Positions 51,137-59,625 of a DNA stretch of 64,000 bases are shown here, piece by piece. The notes below the pieces were generated by a model, which saw only the letters and a list, made by a program, of their open reading frames with translations, did no database searches and was not told the DNA's origin. Position 1 is the stretch's first letter; every line of letters begins with the position of its first letter. Made by a program: the position numbers and the translations under genes. This DNA comes from Paenibacillus sp. S150 (GTDB lineage: Bacteria > Bacillota > Bacilli > Paenibacillales > Paenibacillaceae): NCBI RefSeq assembly GCF_019352175.1, contig NZ_JACBYI010000025.1:33740-97739 (forward strand). Reading direction: 5' to 3'.

Positions 51137-51292
51137 GGTCAAAGTGCGGAAATTGCCGATTTTTATCGATTTTCGGAATATTTTCTGCAAAAGTTTGATC
51201 AACCCGCTGCTGGCGCTGGACAGCTCTATCTTTTTTTAGTAGACTGTTGGAACAAGCAAAACATGATAGATTCCAGGTCAGGAGGCAGGGCG

Positions 51293-51676
51293 ATGCTGCG
51301 TTTAGGTGAGAAGATTGTCATAGTTGCGGACGCTTTTGAGCAGAGTCTTCCTATCGGAGACTACGGCTACCTGATTGCTTACGACCGTAATCCTGACAAT
51401 GCGTTTGATTACGTCATCCGTGTTCCGCAGGCGAACAGGAATTTCTATGTTACAGCTGAGGATATTGAAGCGGAAGAGCAATTGCTGGCAGCCCAGGCGG
51501 AAAGAGCAACGCAAGAAGCGTTGATTGATTATGCTTTGTCCACGCACAACGAGAAGCTGTTTCATCAATTGATGAACGGCGAAGACGCAGAAGCAGAAGA
51601 GACAGAGACAACTACTAAGGAAAGTCTGTCCCAGGCGGATTTCATCAAACAGGTGAATCTCCGCGCTTGGATTTAA
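51293..51676 (+). CDS. Hypothetical cytoplasmic protein
   Basis: A 127-residue soluble protein. The N-terminal half (LRLGEKIVIVADAFEQSLPI, GDYGYLIAYDRNPDNAFDYVIRVP) looks like a small beta domain, and the C-terminal half is helical and acidic (IEAEEQLLAAQAERATQEAL, GEDAEAEETETTTKE). ATG 51293 has GGAGG 9 bases upstream; an in-frame upstream start lacks a site. A family is not recognised. A terminator follows directly. Confidence 0.7.
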   Translation: MLRLGEKIVIVADAFEQSLPIGDYGYLIAYDRNPDNAFDYVIRVPQANRNFYVTAEDIEAEEQLLAAQAERATQEALIDYALSTHNEKLFHQLMNGEDAEAEETETTTKESLSQADFIKQVNLRAWI

Positions 51677-51678
51677 GG

Positions 51679-51702
51679 AAGCCGGCGCAAGCTGGCTTTT
51701 TT
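51679..51702 (+). terminator. Terminator after the hypothetical gene
   Basis: AAGCCGGC-GCAA-GCTGGCTT (one G-U pair) followed by TTTT. A family 1 repeat begins immediately after the T-tract. Confidence 0.8.
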
Positions 51703-51704
51703 GT

Positions 51705-51826
51705 TGAAATATAAGAATTTATATGCTGGGCACTCTAAATGATCCTTATATTTCTCGCTGAAACACGCCGTCCTTTACAAGGACGGCGTAGCCGTTTCTG
51801 CTTGAAAGATAAGAATTTATATGTTT
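51705..51826. repeat. Hairpin repeat, family 1, most complete copy
   Basis: GAAATATAAGAATTTATATG (51706) pairs partly with the later AAATGATCCTTATATTTC. The GAAAC-CGCCGTCC / GGACGGCG-GTTTC hairpin follows, and a further direct copy, GAAAGATAAGAATTTATATG, ends at about 51823. Very similar to 13479-13575. Confidence 0.8.
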
Positions 51827-51893
51827 TGGGGTCCCCGCAAAGTACCTGAGTCATCATCGAAGCCAAGGCCCCACTTTGTGGGGCTATTTTGTT
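51827..51893 (+). ncRNA. Candidate small transcript with terminator
   Basis: GGGGTCCCC near 51838 and a strong terminator GGCCCCAC-TTT-GTGGGGC (51867-51885) followed by TATTTTG enclose about 40 bases with no open frame. A similar GGCCCCACT-type terminator ends the repeat block at 53606. No promoter is evident, so the RNA call is tentative. Confidence 0.35.
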
Positions 51894-52137
51894 AGGAAAT
51901 TATGCTTCTCGTCAATTGTGGATAAGGTATGTTATGAAGTTAGAGGGAAAATTGTAATGCGTCTTAATCGTGCTGAGCTGTGCTGAGCTGCTGAGCCGTG
52001 CTGAGTTTGCTGAGCCGTGCTGAGTTTGCTGAGCCGTGCTGAGTTTGCTGAGTCTGCAGAGTTTGCTGAATTGTGCTGAGTCTCCTGAGCCGTGCTGGGT
52101 CTGCGGGCTCTATGTTTTGCAGGAGGAAGCGCGGAAT
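51893..52137. repeat. Repeat family 3, long copy
   Basis: Starts TTAGGAAATTATG and ends CTGCGGGCTCTATGTTTTGC, then AGGAGG. The counterpart at 53419-53530 has the same ends (TTAGGAAATTATG...CTGCGGGTTCTATATTTTTC, AGGAGG) and a shared AATGCGT centre, but lacks the tandem repeats inserted here. Confidence 0.65.
51967..52110. repeat. 19-bp short tandem repeats
   Basis: Successive units of CTGAGCCGTGCTGAGTTTG, with three nearly perfect copies at about 51991-52050 and decayed ones on both sides (CTGAGCTGTG, CTGAATTGTG, CTGAGCCGTG). The related copy of this locus at 53490 contains just one GTGCTGAACCTG, showing expansion here. Confidence 0.8.
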
Positions 52138-52549
52138 AGAGCGGGTCCAACCGAGGCCGCTACTGGGCAGGGACGTAAAGTGGAATGAAGTGAATGAAGT
52201 GGAATTCGTAAGAATTAGTACACTTACACGGAAGGAAAAGTCTTAAAGGAATCGTGGGAAAAGTCGGCTTTATCTAAAAATTAGGGGCCGGCACTAAGTG
52301 CGGACAAGCGGAGGGTAGAGGAATTCCGGAGAAACGATAGTGTTCGCCTTTAAAGACCGGTTTCAACCTGCAATCTTATTCCAATCAGGAAACCGGGCTT
52401 TAGCAGCGGGATCGGAAGAACCCTCTTAACCCGCAGCGGACTTCATTCACATCGTCAACCGCTGATTTTGGTGTTGAGCCAAAAAGGTAATTTAATTGCT
52501 ACAGGTTCAATACCCGCAGCTTGATGCGGGGAGTTTCATTGTATATGAA
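52138..52549. other. Possible structured RNA region
   Basis: No gene. Perfect hairpins occur at CCGGTTTC (about 52358-52365) / GAAACCGG (about 52389-52396), GCGGG / CCCGC around 52406-52436, and CCCGCA-GCTTGA-TGCGGG (about 52513-52530). A GCACTAAGTGC palindrome lies near 52291. This sequence is unrelated to the copy at 13.5 kb and could be a separate non-coding RNA or mobile insertion. Confidence 0.4.
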
Positions 52550-52999
52550 TGGAACCGGAGAACCTGAAAACGCTGATGGAACGCAAGGAGGTTCATAGGG
52601 AATGGAAGCGAAGTGGAAAAAGTAACACTAATAGGCTGGAATCCTGGCTTTAACGGGCTTTAGTGGGATTTTGTACACTTAATAGAGGCCTGCTCACCCC
52701 ATACGGCTGATTTCAGCCGGATTAGTTGTACTTTTTCCCACTAGGGATGAATCAGAATTCGAATGCGCTACCTTAGTTGTACTTTTTACCACTAGGGATG
52801 ATCCAGGAGCCGAATGCGCTACCTTAGTTATATTTTTTACCACCAAAATGGCTGACCTTTTTATGAATGTGTTTCAAGTTCATCTTAAGTTAGACGTATT
52901 CCTCTGCAAGGGAGGGAAACGGGTCGATTAGGTCTCCTTTTTCCCGCTAACGCAAGCGAAAAAGGGAAAGTGGGGATTAAGTTTCCTTTTTCCACTTGG
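52550..52999. repeat. Motif-array repeat, family 2, copy B
   Basis: Related to 13794-14170 but longer. The 23-bp motif occurs twice in reverse orientation (52612-52632, 52661-52683) and five times in direct orientation (52721-52743, 52772-52794, 52823-52845, 52927-52950, 52976-52999). A ~51-bp unit containing CGAATGCGCTACCTTAGTT is tandemly duplicated here but not in copy A. No frame is free of stops. Confidence 0.8.
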
Positions 53000-53087
53000 G
53001 CTTAGCCGACGGGTCTGAGCAGGAAGGTCTGGAGGATCGGGGAGGAAGAGCTTCAGCCGGCCAGGGGAACCGGAGAGCCAGGGAACC

Positions 53088-53176
53088 GCAGCCAGCCTTA
53101 CACCTGAAATCCCAACAGCTGTGCTGTCCAGTCAAGGGCGGCATCGCCGTTTTGTTCAAAGATAAGAATTTATCCT
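53088..53176. repeat. Repeat segment shared with 14337-14416
   Basis: Contains GCAGCCAGCCTTACACCTGA, then CCCAACAGCTG and GGGCGGCATCGCCGTTTT, and ends with the family 1 motif AAAGATAAGAATTTAT. Confidence 0.7.
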
Positions 53177-53305
53177 GAATTTCGAAAGTAAGCATCTACA
53201 AATCATCTAAAAGGCTCTAAACGAAGGGATTTTTTGTGAAAAACAACTTGCACCAAATGGGTGAAGGAAAAAGAGGGTTTATCCCTTGTCCGATCTGGAC
53301 TTGTT

Positions 53306-53417
53306 CAATTCACTTTCGAAATTCAGGTTTATATGTTTCACGTCATCAATTATCCTTCTATTTTTGGAGAAACGGATACCGCCTCTTTCAGAGGACGGCG
53401 AAGCCGTTTTTCTTATT
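53306..53417. repeat. Hairpin repeat, family 1, diverged copy
   Basis: TTATATGTTTCACG...CAATTATCCTTCTATTTTTG, then GAAACGG-N-CCGCCTCTTTCAGAGGACGGCG-AAGCCGTTTTTC. The stem pairing is kept though the bases differ from the other copies, which suggests the hairpin itself matters. Confidence 0.6.
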
Positions 53418-53418
53418 G

Positions 53419-53530
53419 TTAGGAAATTATGAATTTCTTTTGCTGTGATAAGCCGTGTGAAGTTTGGGAATAAGTTAAAATGCGTTGTAGTCGTGCTGAA
53501 CCTGCGGGTTCTATATTTTTCAGGAGGTAG
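53419..53530. repeat. Repeat family 3, short copy
   Basis: TTAGGAAATTATG at the left and CTGCGGGTTCTATATTTTTC, AGGAGG at the right match the ends of the long copy at 51893-52137. The tandem-repeat portion is reduced to one unit. Confidence 0.6.
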
Positions 53531-53605
53531 CTCTTAATCGGGGGGCTAACGGCTCGTAGGATAGTATATTCTGTCCGGTTTTGAACTTGACGCCGCACCC
53601 GGCTC

Positions 53606-53628
53606 GGCCCCACTGAAGTGGGGCTTTT
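53606..53628 (+). terminator. Terminator at the end of the repeat block
   Basis: GCCCCACT (53607-53614) / AGTGGGGC (53617-53624) with a short GA loop, followed by TTTT. There is no gene just upstream, so it implies a non-coding transcript from the repeat block or acts as a boundary for gatCAB. Confidence 0.7.
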
Positions 53629-53659
53629 CGAATTGGAACGCCTTGTAACCACAAGCGCA

Positions 53660-53688
53660 TTGAATTGTAGAGGCTTCTACAATATAAT
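53660..53688 (+). promoter_or_regulatory. gatCAB sigma-A promoter
   Basis: TTGAAT (53660-53665), 17 bp, TATAAT (53683-53688), located 51 bases before gatC. Near-consensus. Confidence 0.8.
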
Positions 53689-53739
53689 TAAACACGTTAT
53701 CCGGGCGCTTTAGCCCTTTAAACAGGAGGGATATCCGAA

Positions 53740-54027
53740 ATGAGCATTACCGTCAAAGATGTGCAGCATGTGGCCAGGCTGGCCCGCCTGCATTTAAGCC
53801 CGGAAGAAGAGGCGAAACTTACTGAACAGATGAATGCTATTTTACAATATGCTGAGAAACTCAATGAGCTAGACACTGAACACGTAAAGCCGACAACACA
53901 TGTGCTTCAGGTCAGCAATGTCATGCGCGATGATGTGGTCAAGGAGAGCCTGTCTCAAGAGGAAGCGCTGCTTAATGCACCCGAAGCTGAGGACGGGCAC
54001 TTCAAGGTTCCCGCAGTTCTGGAATAA
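53740..54027 (+). CDS. gatC: Aspartyl/glutamyl-tRNA amidotransferase subunit C
   Basis: The 95-residue small subunit stabilises GatA in the GatCAB complex, which converts Glu-tRNA(Gln) and Asp-tRNA(Asn) to the amides. The sequence MSITVKDVQHVARLARLHLS and the DTEHVKPTTHVLQVSNVMRDD belt are typical. ATG 53740 follows CAGGAGGG. It is the first gene of gatC-gatA-gatB, with a near-consensus promoter. Confidence 0.96.
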   Translation: MSITVKDVQHVARLARLHLSPEEEAKLTEQMNAILQYAEKLNELDTEHVKPTTHVLQVSNVMRDDVVKESLSQEEALLNAPEAEDGHFKVPAVLE

Positions 54028-54048
54028 ACAAAAGCGAAAGGAGGAAGA

Positions 54049-55509
54049 ATGTTGAGCCTGTTTCAATATCGATTGCCTGAATTACATAACATGCTGCACA
54101 GCAAAGAAGCCTCAGTCAGCGAGCTGACTGAGGAATCATTGGCTGCCGTTGCAGAGCGCGACGGGAAGGTGCATGCATTTTTGACATTAAATGAAGAGGG
54201 GGCCCGCGCCTCCGCGCGTGCGCTTGATGACAAGCTGGCCTCCGGAGCCGCCCGCGGACTGCTCTTTGGCCTTCCGGCTGGAATCAAGGACAATATTAAC
54301 ACCAAAGGGCTGCGCACTACTTGCGGGAGTCAGTTTCTTTCAAACTTCCAGCCGGTTTATGATGCCACTGTTGTTTCCAAGCTGCGCCAGGCGGATGCCG
54401 TAACGATCGGCAAGCTGAATATGGATGAGTTCGCCATGGGCGGCTCCAATGAGAATTCCTCCTTCGGCGCTGTGCGCAACCCGTGGGACCTGGATCGTGT
54501 TCCCGGCGGCTCCAGCGGCGGGTCGGCGGCAGCTGTGGCTGCGGGAGAAGTATTGTTTGCGCTCGGCTCCGACACCGGCGGCTCTATCCGCCAGCCTGCA
54601 TCCTATTGCGGCGTTGTCGGCCTTAAGCCTACATATGGCCTGGTTTCACGGTATGGCCTGGTGGCTTTTGCTTCTTCCCTGGACCAGATTGGGCCGATTA
54701 CCCGCAATGTTGAGGATTCCGCTTATGTGCTGCAGGCGATTGCCGGCTACGACGCGCAGGACTCAACCTCGGCTAAAGTCAATATTCCTGATTATCTCAG
54801 TGCCCTTACGGGTGATATCTCCGGCCTGAGGATCGCTGTGCCGAAGGAATACATCGGCGAGGGCATCGATCCTTCTGTCCGCGAGACCGTGTTGTCCGCT
54901 CTGAACGTGCTGGAAGGCCTTGGCGCGGTCTGGGAAGAGGTTTCGTTGCCGCATACCGAATACGCAGTAGCAACCTACTACCTGCTTGCTTCCTCGGAAG
55001 CCTCCTCCAATCTGGCCCGTTTTGACGGTGTCCGCTACGGAGTGCGCGCCGATGATGGGGGCGGGCTGCTTGAGCTGTATCATAATTCCCGCAGCCAGGG
55101 CTTTGGGGCCGAGGTTAAGCGGCGGATTATGCTCGGTACTTACGCGCTGAGCTCGGGCTACTATGACGCTTATTATTTGAAAGCCCAGAAGGTGCGGACC
55201 CTGATTAAGCAGGACTTTGACGAGGTTTTCCAAAAGTACGATGTAGTCATCGGACCGGCTGCGCCGACAACCGCCTTCAAGCTGGGGTCGCAGACTGAAG
55301 ATCCGCTGACGATGTATCTGAATGATATTTTGACGATCCCGGTCAGCCTTGCGGGGATTCCGGCTGTCAGCATTCCTTGCGGCTTTGCCGAAGGGCTGCC
55401 TGTAGGTCTGCAGATTATCGGCAAAGAATTTGACGAGAGTACAATGCTGCGCGTAGCGCATGCCTTTGAACAGCATACGGATCATCACAAGCAGCTTCCT
55501 AAGCTGTAA
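54049..55509 (+). CDS. gatA: Glutamyl-tRNA(Gln) amidotransferase subunit A
   Basis: The 486-residue amidase subunit releases ammonia from glutamine for GatB. The Ser-cisSer-Lys triad is visible: Lys in PAGIKDNINTKG (about 79), the cis-Ser and nucleophile region PGGSSGGSAAAVAAGE (about 150-165), and Ser in GSDTGGSIRQPASYCG (about 173-188). ATG 54049 has AAAGGAGG upstream, 22 bases after gatC. Complete and of normal length. Confidence 0.97.
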   Translation: MLSLFQYRLPELHNMLHSKEASVSELTEESLAAVAERDGKVHAFLTLNEEGARASARALDDKLASGAARGLLFGLPAGIKDNINTKGLRTTCGSQFLSNFQPVYDATVVSKLRQADAVTIGKLNMDEFAMGGSNENSSFGAVRNPWDLDRVPGGSSGGSAAAVAAGEVLFALGSDTGGSIRQPASYCGVVGLKPTYGLVSRYGLVAFASSLDQIGPITRNVEDSAYVLQAIAGYDAQDSTSAKVNIPDYLSALTGDISGLRIAVPKEYIGEGIDPSVRETVLSALNVLEGLGAVWEEVSLPHTEYAVATYYLLASSEASSNLARFDGVRYGVRADDGGGLLELYHNSRSQGFGAEVKRRIMLGTYALSSGYYDAYYLKAQKVRTLIKQDFDEVFQKYDVVIGPAAPTTAFKLGSQTEDPLTMYLNDILTIPVSLAGIPAVSIPCGFAEGLPVGLQIIGKEFDESTMLRVAHAFEQHTDHHKQLPKL

Positions 55510-55529
55510 TTGCCGTCTTGACAGCTGGA

Positions 55530-55594
55530 GCTTCCAAGCAGGTTTTGCTTGAAGATGCTCAAGCAGGAGTATAGGCTCACAAAACTTTTAAGGG
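55530..55594 (+). promoter_or_regulatory. Structured leader of gatB (copy shared with xylB)
   Basis: AAGCAGGTTTTGCTT (55536-55550) forms a small hairpin, and its GTTTTG can pair with CAAAAC (55580-55585) just before the AAGGGA ribosome site. The order and many bases equal those of 1813-1877 upstream of xylB, although the genes are unrelated. Confidence 0.5.
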
Positions 55595-55607
55595 AATGAG
55601 AATAGAT

Positions 55608-57041
55608 ATGGCTAAATACGAAACGGTCATCGGACTGGAAGTTCATGTGGAGCTTCATACCCGGTCCAAAATCTTCTGCGGCTGTTCCACAGAATTTGGT
55701 GCTCCGCCCAACACGCATACCTGCCCTGTCTGTCTGGGACATCCCGGCGTCCTGCCGGTACTGAACCGCCAGGCGGTGGAATATGCCATGAAAGCGGCTA
55801 TGGCGCTGAATTGTACGATTGGGGATATCAGCAAATTTGACCGCAAAAATTACTTTTATCCCGATTCTCCAAAGGCTTATCAGATTTCGCAATACGATCA
55901 GCCCATCGGCCTGAACGGCTGGATTGACATTGAGGTGGACGGAGAGACCAGGCGGATCGGCATCACCCGCCTTCATTTGGAGGAGGACGCCGGCAAGCTG
56001 ACTCACGTGGACGGCGGCTTTGCTTCTCTGGTCGACTTCAACCGTGTGGGTACACCGCTGATCGAAATCGTGTCCGAGCCGGATTTGCGCTCTCCGGAGG
56101 AGGCACGCGCCTATCTGGAGAAGATCCGTGCCATTATGCAGTATTGCGATGTATCCGATGTGAAAATGGAAGAAGGCTCGATGCGCTGCGATGCCAACAT
56201 CAGCTTGCGCCCGGAAGGTCAGGCAGAATTCGGCATCCGCGCGGAGCTTAAGAACATGAACTCCTTCCGCGGCGTGCTGCGTGGACTTGAATATGAGCAA
56301 ATCCGCCAGGCCGGAATTCTGGATGACGGCGGCGTTGTGATTCAGGAGACCCGCCGCTGGGACGAGGCTCAGGGCAAGACCTTGTCCATGCGGGGCAAGG
56401 AAGAAGCGCATGACTACCGCTACTTCCCGGACCCGGACCTCATTGTGCTGCATATTGATGATGCCTGGAAAGAATCAATCCGTGCGACTATTCCGGAGCT
56501 GCCGGATGCGCGAAAGAGCCGTTACAGCGAGGAATACGGACTTACTGCCTATGATGCCGGTGTGCTGACTTCCTCCAAGCTGCTCGCCGATTTCTTCGAG
56601 GGCAGTCTTGCCTATACCAAGGATGCCAAAGCCGTTGCAAACTGGATGATGGGTGATTTGCTGGGTTATCTGAATGGTGCCGGGTTAGAGTTGTCCCGGG
56701 TGAAGATCACCCCGCAGGGACTGGGTGAAATGATTGGCCTGATCGCGGGCGGAACGATCAGCAGCAAGATCGCCAAGACCGTCTTCAAGGAGATGCTGGA
56801 GAGCGGCAAGCTGCCGGCGGCAATCGTTGAGGAGAAGGGGCTGGTGCAGATCAGCGACGAGGGGGCCATCAAGCAGATCGTTGAAGCGGTTGTGGCTGCC
56901 AATCCCCAGTCTGTTGAGGATTATAAGGCGGGCAAGCAGAAGGCGATAGGCTTTCTGGTGGGACAGGTCATGAAAGAAAGCAAAGGCAAGGCGAACCCTG
57001 GGCTTGTGAATACGTTGCTTGCTGAAGTGCTGAACAGCTAG
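55608..57041 (+). CDS. gatB: Aspartyl/glutamyl-tRNA amidotransferase subunit B
   Basis: The 477-residue subunit binds the mischarged tRNA and performs the kinase and transamidation steps. Residues 1-290 form the catalytic cradle, with GLEVHVELHTRSKIFCGCST and the zinc-type Cys CPVCLGHPG; a helical domain follows (about 295-400), then the tRNA-binding YqeY-like tail ending in NPGLVNTLLAEVLNS. ATG 55608 gives MAKYETVIGLEV; ATG 55596 directly abuts AAGGGA and is less likely. It lies 98 bases after gatA with a structured leader between. Confidence 0.96.
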   Translation: MAKYETVIGLEVHVELHTRSKIFCGCSTEFGAPPNTHTCPVCLGHPGVLPVLNRQAVEYAMKAAMALNCTIGDISKFDRKNYFYPDSPKAYQISQYDQPIGLNGWIDIEVDGETRRIGITRLHLEEDAGKLTHVDGGFASLVDFNRVGTPLIEIVSEPDLRSPEEARAYLEKIRAIMQYCDVSDVKMEEGSMRCDANISLRPEGQAEFGIRAELKNMNSFRGVLRGLEYEQIRQAGILDDGGVVIQETRRWDEAQGKTLSMRGKEEAHDYRYFPDPDLIVLHIDDAWKESIRATIPELPDARKSRYSEEYGLTAYDAGVLTSSKLLADFFEGSLAYTKDAKAVANWMMGDLLGYLNGAGLELSRVKITPQGLGEMIGLIAGGTISSKIAKTVFKEMLESGKLPAAIVEEKGLVQISDEGAIKQIVEAVVAANPQSVEDYKAGKQKAIGFLVGQVMKESKGKANPGLVNTLLAEVLNS

Positions 57042-57138
57042 AGCTTTCCCGCTTTTGGGGTAATATACATTAGGAACATAAGCGCTAGGGCTTGTCGGCA
57101 ACGGCAGGCCTTTCGCGGCATATAAGGGGAATGTGCAG

Positions 57139-57609
57139 ATGAACACAATATACAGGCTCGATTTGCAGGACGGGGACATCTTGAGTGAGCTCTGGAGCCT
57201 TCAGCACAAGGCATACAGGCTGGAGGCGGAAATCATAGGCTTCCATGAGATTCCGCCGTTATTGGAGACCAGAGACATGCTGAGCCGCTCTGCGGAGACT
57301 TTCTACGGCAGTTTCGACGACAGCGGGGAGTTAACGGGGGCTGTTGCGGTCCAGGAGGAAGCGCCAGGCAAGCTTACCGTGACCCGAATGATGGTTAATC
57401 CGGATTTTTTCCGCCAGGGAGTAGCCGGCAAGCTGTTGGAATATATTTTTGAGCAGTACCCGGATATGGAGCAGTACATTGTATCTACAGGAAAGCTTAA
57501 TGTTCCGGCTGTTGCCCTGTACACCAAGCACGGTTTTGTGCCTGCCGGATTTGAAGAGGTTGCCCCCGGCGTAGAGTTGATTGAATTTCACAGGAGCGGC
57601 CGCGTTTGA
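57139..57609 (+). CDS. GNAT family N-acetyltransferase
   Basis: A 156-residue acetyl-CoA-dependent acyltransferase. The GNAT fold is seen with motif A VTRMMVNPDFFRQGVAGKLLEYIFE (about 79-103), and motif B includes NVPAVALYTKHGFVPAGFEE (about 119-138). ATG 57139 has AAGGGGA 9 bases upstream. The acceptor is unknown. It stands alone between gatB and the DUF4097 gene. Confidence 0.9.
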   Translation: MNTIYRLDLQDGDILSELWSLQHKAYRLEAEIIGFHEIPPLLETRDMLSRSAETFYGSFDDSGELTGAVAVQEEAPGKLTVTRMMVNPDFFRQGVAGKLLEYIFEQYPDMEQYIVSTGKLNVPAVALYTKHGFVPAGFEEVAPGVELIEFHRSGRV

Positions 57610-57651
57610 AGAACGAGAAAACACAGTCATGACGACAGGAGGAATCCCGAA

Positions 57652-59577
57652 ATGAGTCCCGAGCACAATGATCCCGCCATGCTTCCCATGCAGGGGGAAG
57701 GGGAGGCTGGCCCCGCTGCGCAGGCGGGAGACGCCGGTCAGGAGCAGCAGCAGCCTTTGATTCCGCCCCGCCCGAAGCGGCGTCCCCGCCGCAAACGGAA
57801 GTTCATTGCCGGACTTCTGGCAGCGCTTGTCCCCGGCACGGGACATATCTATTTCGGGCTGCTCCGCAAGGGGATTTCTTTCATTTTCATCATTTTGCTG
57901 GATATCGCTGCATTGCTCTACTTTTCTTCGATTGGCATGCAGATTAATGTGCCGCTGCTCATTCTGCTGGCTCTGATGATTCCGGTGCTGTATTTCTACA
58001 ATGTCTTCGATGTACTGCAGTCGGCAGACCGTCTTCTGCGTTTGCCCGAAGAGCAGGACCCTGAATTGATGCCGCTCCCCAATTCCCAGGGGAACCGGCG
58101 CCGTCTGGTCAGCGAGCCGGGAATCTCGTTTGGGCTTTTGCTGCTGCTGGGCGGAGCGCTTTTGTTTCTTTTCCGGCAAAAGCCGGTCTGGCTGCAATAT
58201 TTCATTGAGCATTACGCCGGTGTGGCGATTTCGGCGGTGCTGGCGGCCTGTGGAATATTTCTGGGCGTCCGCGAGACCGCAAAGGCGCTGTCCCGGCAGA
58301 GCGGCAATGAACAGCGCCGCCGGAGGGTTGGCAGATACACGGCATCCGCACTGCTCACAGCGGTAGGTGTGCTCTTGTTCCTGGATTGGAGGAACGGAAC
58401 CGAGACTATGCTGCTGTTATTGAAATGGTGGCCGGTCATTGCCGTGCTGTGGGGAGTGGAGTACCTGCTCATGCATTTTTTCTCACAACGCCTGGGCCAG
58501 GGAAGAACGCAGGCCCCTTCACGCATGGATTTGCGGGGGCTGCTGACTGCAATTGTGCTCGCCGCCAGTGTGTTCCTTGTTTCGGAGCAGGAGCATTATC
58601 TGCATCTGTGGAACCGGGTCAGTCTTAATCTGACCGCAGCGGCTGTGGATTACGGTGAGGCCAAGGGAAGCAAATTCCAAAAGGCTCCGCTCGTTGTTCC
58701 GGTTGAACTGGTCACCTCCAAAGTTGCTATAGACGCCATTAACGGTGATATTCTGATCCACCGCGCACCCGTCGAGGATATCGAAATTGCAACAACCGTA
58801 TGGGTAGATCAGCTGGAGGGTGCGGTCGCCGAGGCGATTTCGGAACAGTCCTTTGTAGAAGTGGTCGAAGGCACCACAATCAAAATCACTCCTAAGAGCA
58901 AGGCATACGGAGACTCCGGCAAACGCCAGCCGCGGATGGACCTTGATATTTCCTTGCCTGAAGACCGCCGGTTTAATCTGGAGGTGCGGACGATGAATGG
59001 CGGTATTACCCTGCAGAATGTAGAGGCCATTGAGAATATCAGCTTGGAGACCGGCAACGGGGAGATGATTCTCCACCGTATTTTCGGCAATGTCAAAGGA
59101 AAAACGCTGAATGGGGCTGTCCGGGCCAGAACCGTTCAGGGCAGTGTTGATTTGGCGACAAGCGGCGGGGACATGGCAGCCTGGGATGTAACGGGAGCGC
59201 TTAAGCTTTCAACGGCTGTCGGCAATATTTCGGCAGAGGGCAGCGGGGATGAGATGGACCTGTCCAGCAAGAACGGCAATCTGGAGATTGACGGGGCCAG
59301 ATCGAAGCTGCATGCCGAGTCCCTCAACGGCAAAATCAATGTCCGTTCGGCGGATTTTGGAGGCAACTGGGATATCTACAGTGCGGTTGGCGATATCAGG
59401 CTGTATCTTCCCGTGTCGGGAAATTTCACATTGGACGGCTCCAGCGGCTATGGCGATATCGTTACCGATATACCGGAGCTGACCATCGACAAAAAAAATA
59501 TCTCCGGCGAAGTAGGCAACGGCGAGTTTAAGCTGCATGTTGAAGGAAACAGCAACCTAAATGTGATGAAATATTGA
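57652..59577 (+). CDS. DUF4097-domain membrane protein
   Basis: A 641-residue protein. A Pro/Arg-rich cytosolic head (RPKRRPRRKRKF, about 40-50) is followed by about seven membrane helices (GLLAALVPGTGHIYFGLLRK and others, to about 315). A C-terminal right-handed beta-helix (about 335-640) has repeated units such as INGDILIHR, GNGEMILHR, LNGAVRARTVQGSVDLATSGG and GNGEFKLHV, typical of DUF4097/LiaF-like adhesin folds. This layout resembles cell-envelope stress regulators, with the solenoid outside. ATG 57652 follows ACAGGAGGAATCCCGAA. Confidence 0.85.
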   Translation: MSPEHNDPAMLPMQGEGEAGPAAQAGDAGQEQQQPLIPPRPKRRPRRKRKFIAGLLAALVPGTGHIYFGLLRKGISFIFIILLDIAALLYFSSIGMQINVPLLILLALMIPVLYFYNVFDVLQSADRLLRLPEEQDPELMPLPNSQGNRRRLVSEPGISFGLLLLLGGALLFLFRQKPVWLQYFIEHYAGVAISAVLAACGIFLGVRETAKALSRQSGNEQRRRRVGRYTASALLTAVGVLLFLDWRNGTETMLLLLKWWPVIAVLWGVEYLLMHFFSQRLGQGRTQAPSRMDLRGLLTAIVLAASVFLVSEQEHYLHLWNRVSLNLTAAAVDYGEAKGSKFQKAPLVVPVELVTSKVAIDAINGDILIHRAPVEDIEIATTVWVDQLEGAVAEAISEQSFVEVVEGTTIKITPKSKAYGDSGKRQPRMDLDISLPEDRRFNLEVRTMNGGITLQNVEAIENISLETGNGEMILHRIFGNVKGKTLNGAVRARTVQGSVDLATSGGDMAAWDVTGALKLSTAVGNISAEGSGDEMDLSSKNGNLEIDGARSKLHAESLNGKINVRSADFGGNWDIYSAVGDIRLYLPVSGNFTLDGSSGYGDIVTDIPELTIDKKNISGEVGNGEFKLHVEGNSNLNVMKY

Positions 59578-59625
59578 AATAAGTAATTTTTATTATATAA
59601 TAATAAATATAATGTATTGACTCCG

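Noticed and set aside
51967..52110. Tandem repeats considered as a CRISPR array
   Set aside because: Units are contiguous, without unique spacers, and no cas gene is present.
52550..52999. Family 2 element considered as a broken gene
   Set aside because: Frames such as the VEKVTLIGWNPG-like reading are interrupted by stops at the same places in both copies, and differences do not favour third codon positions.
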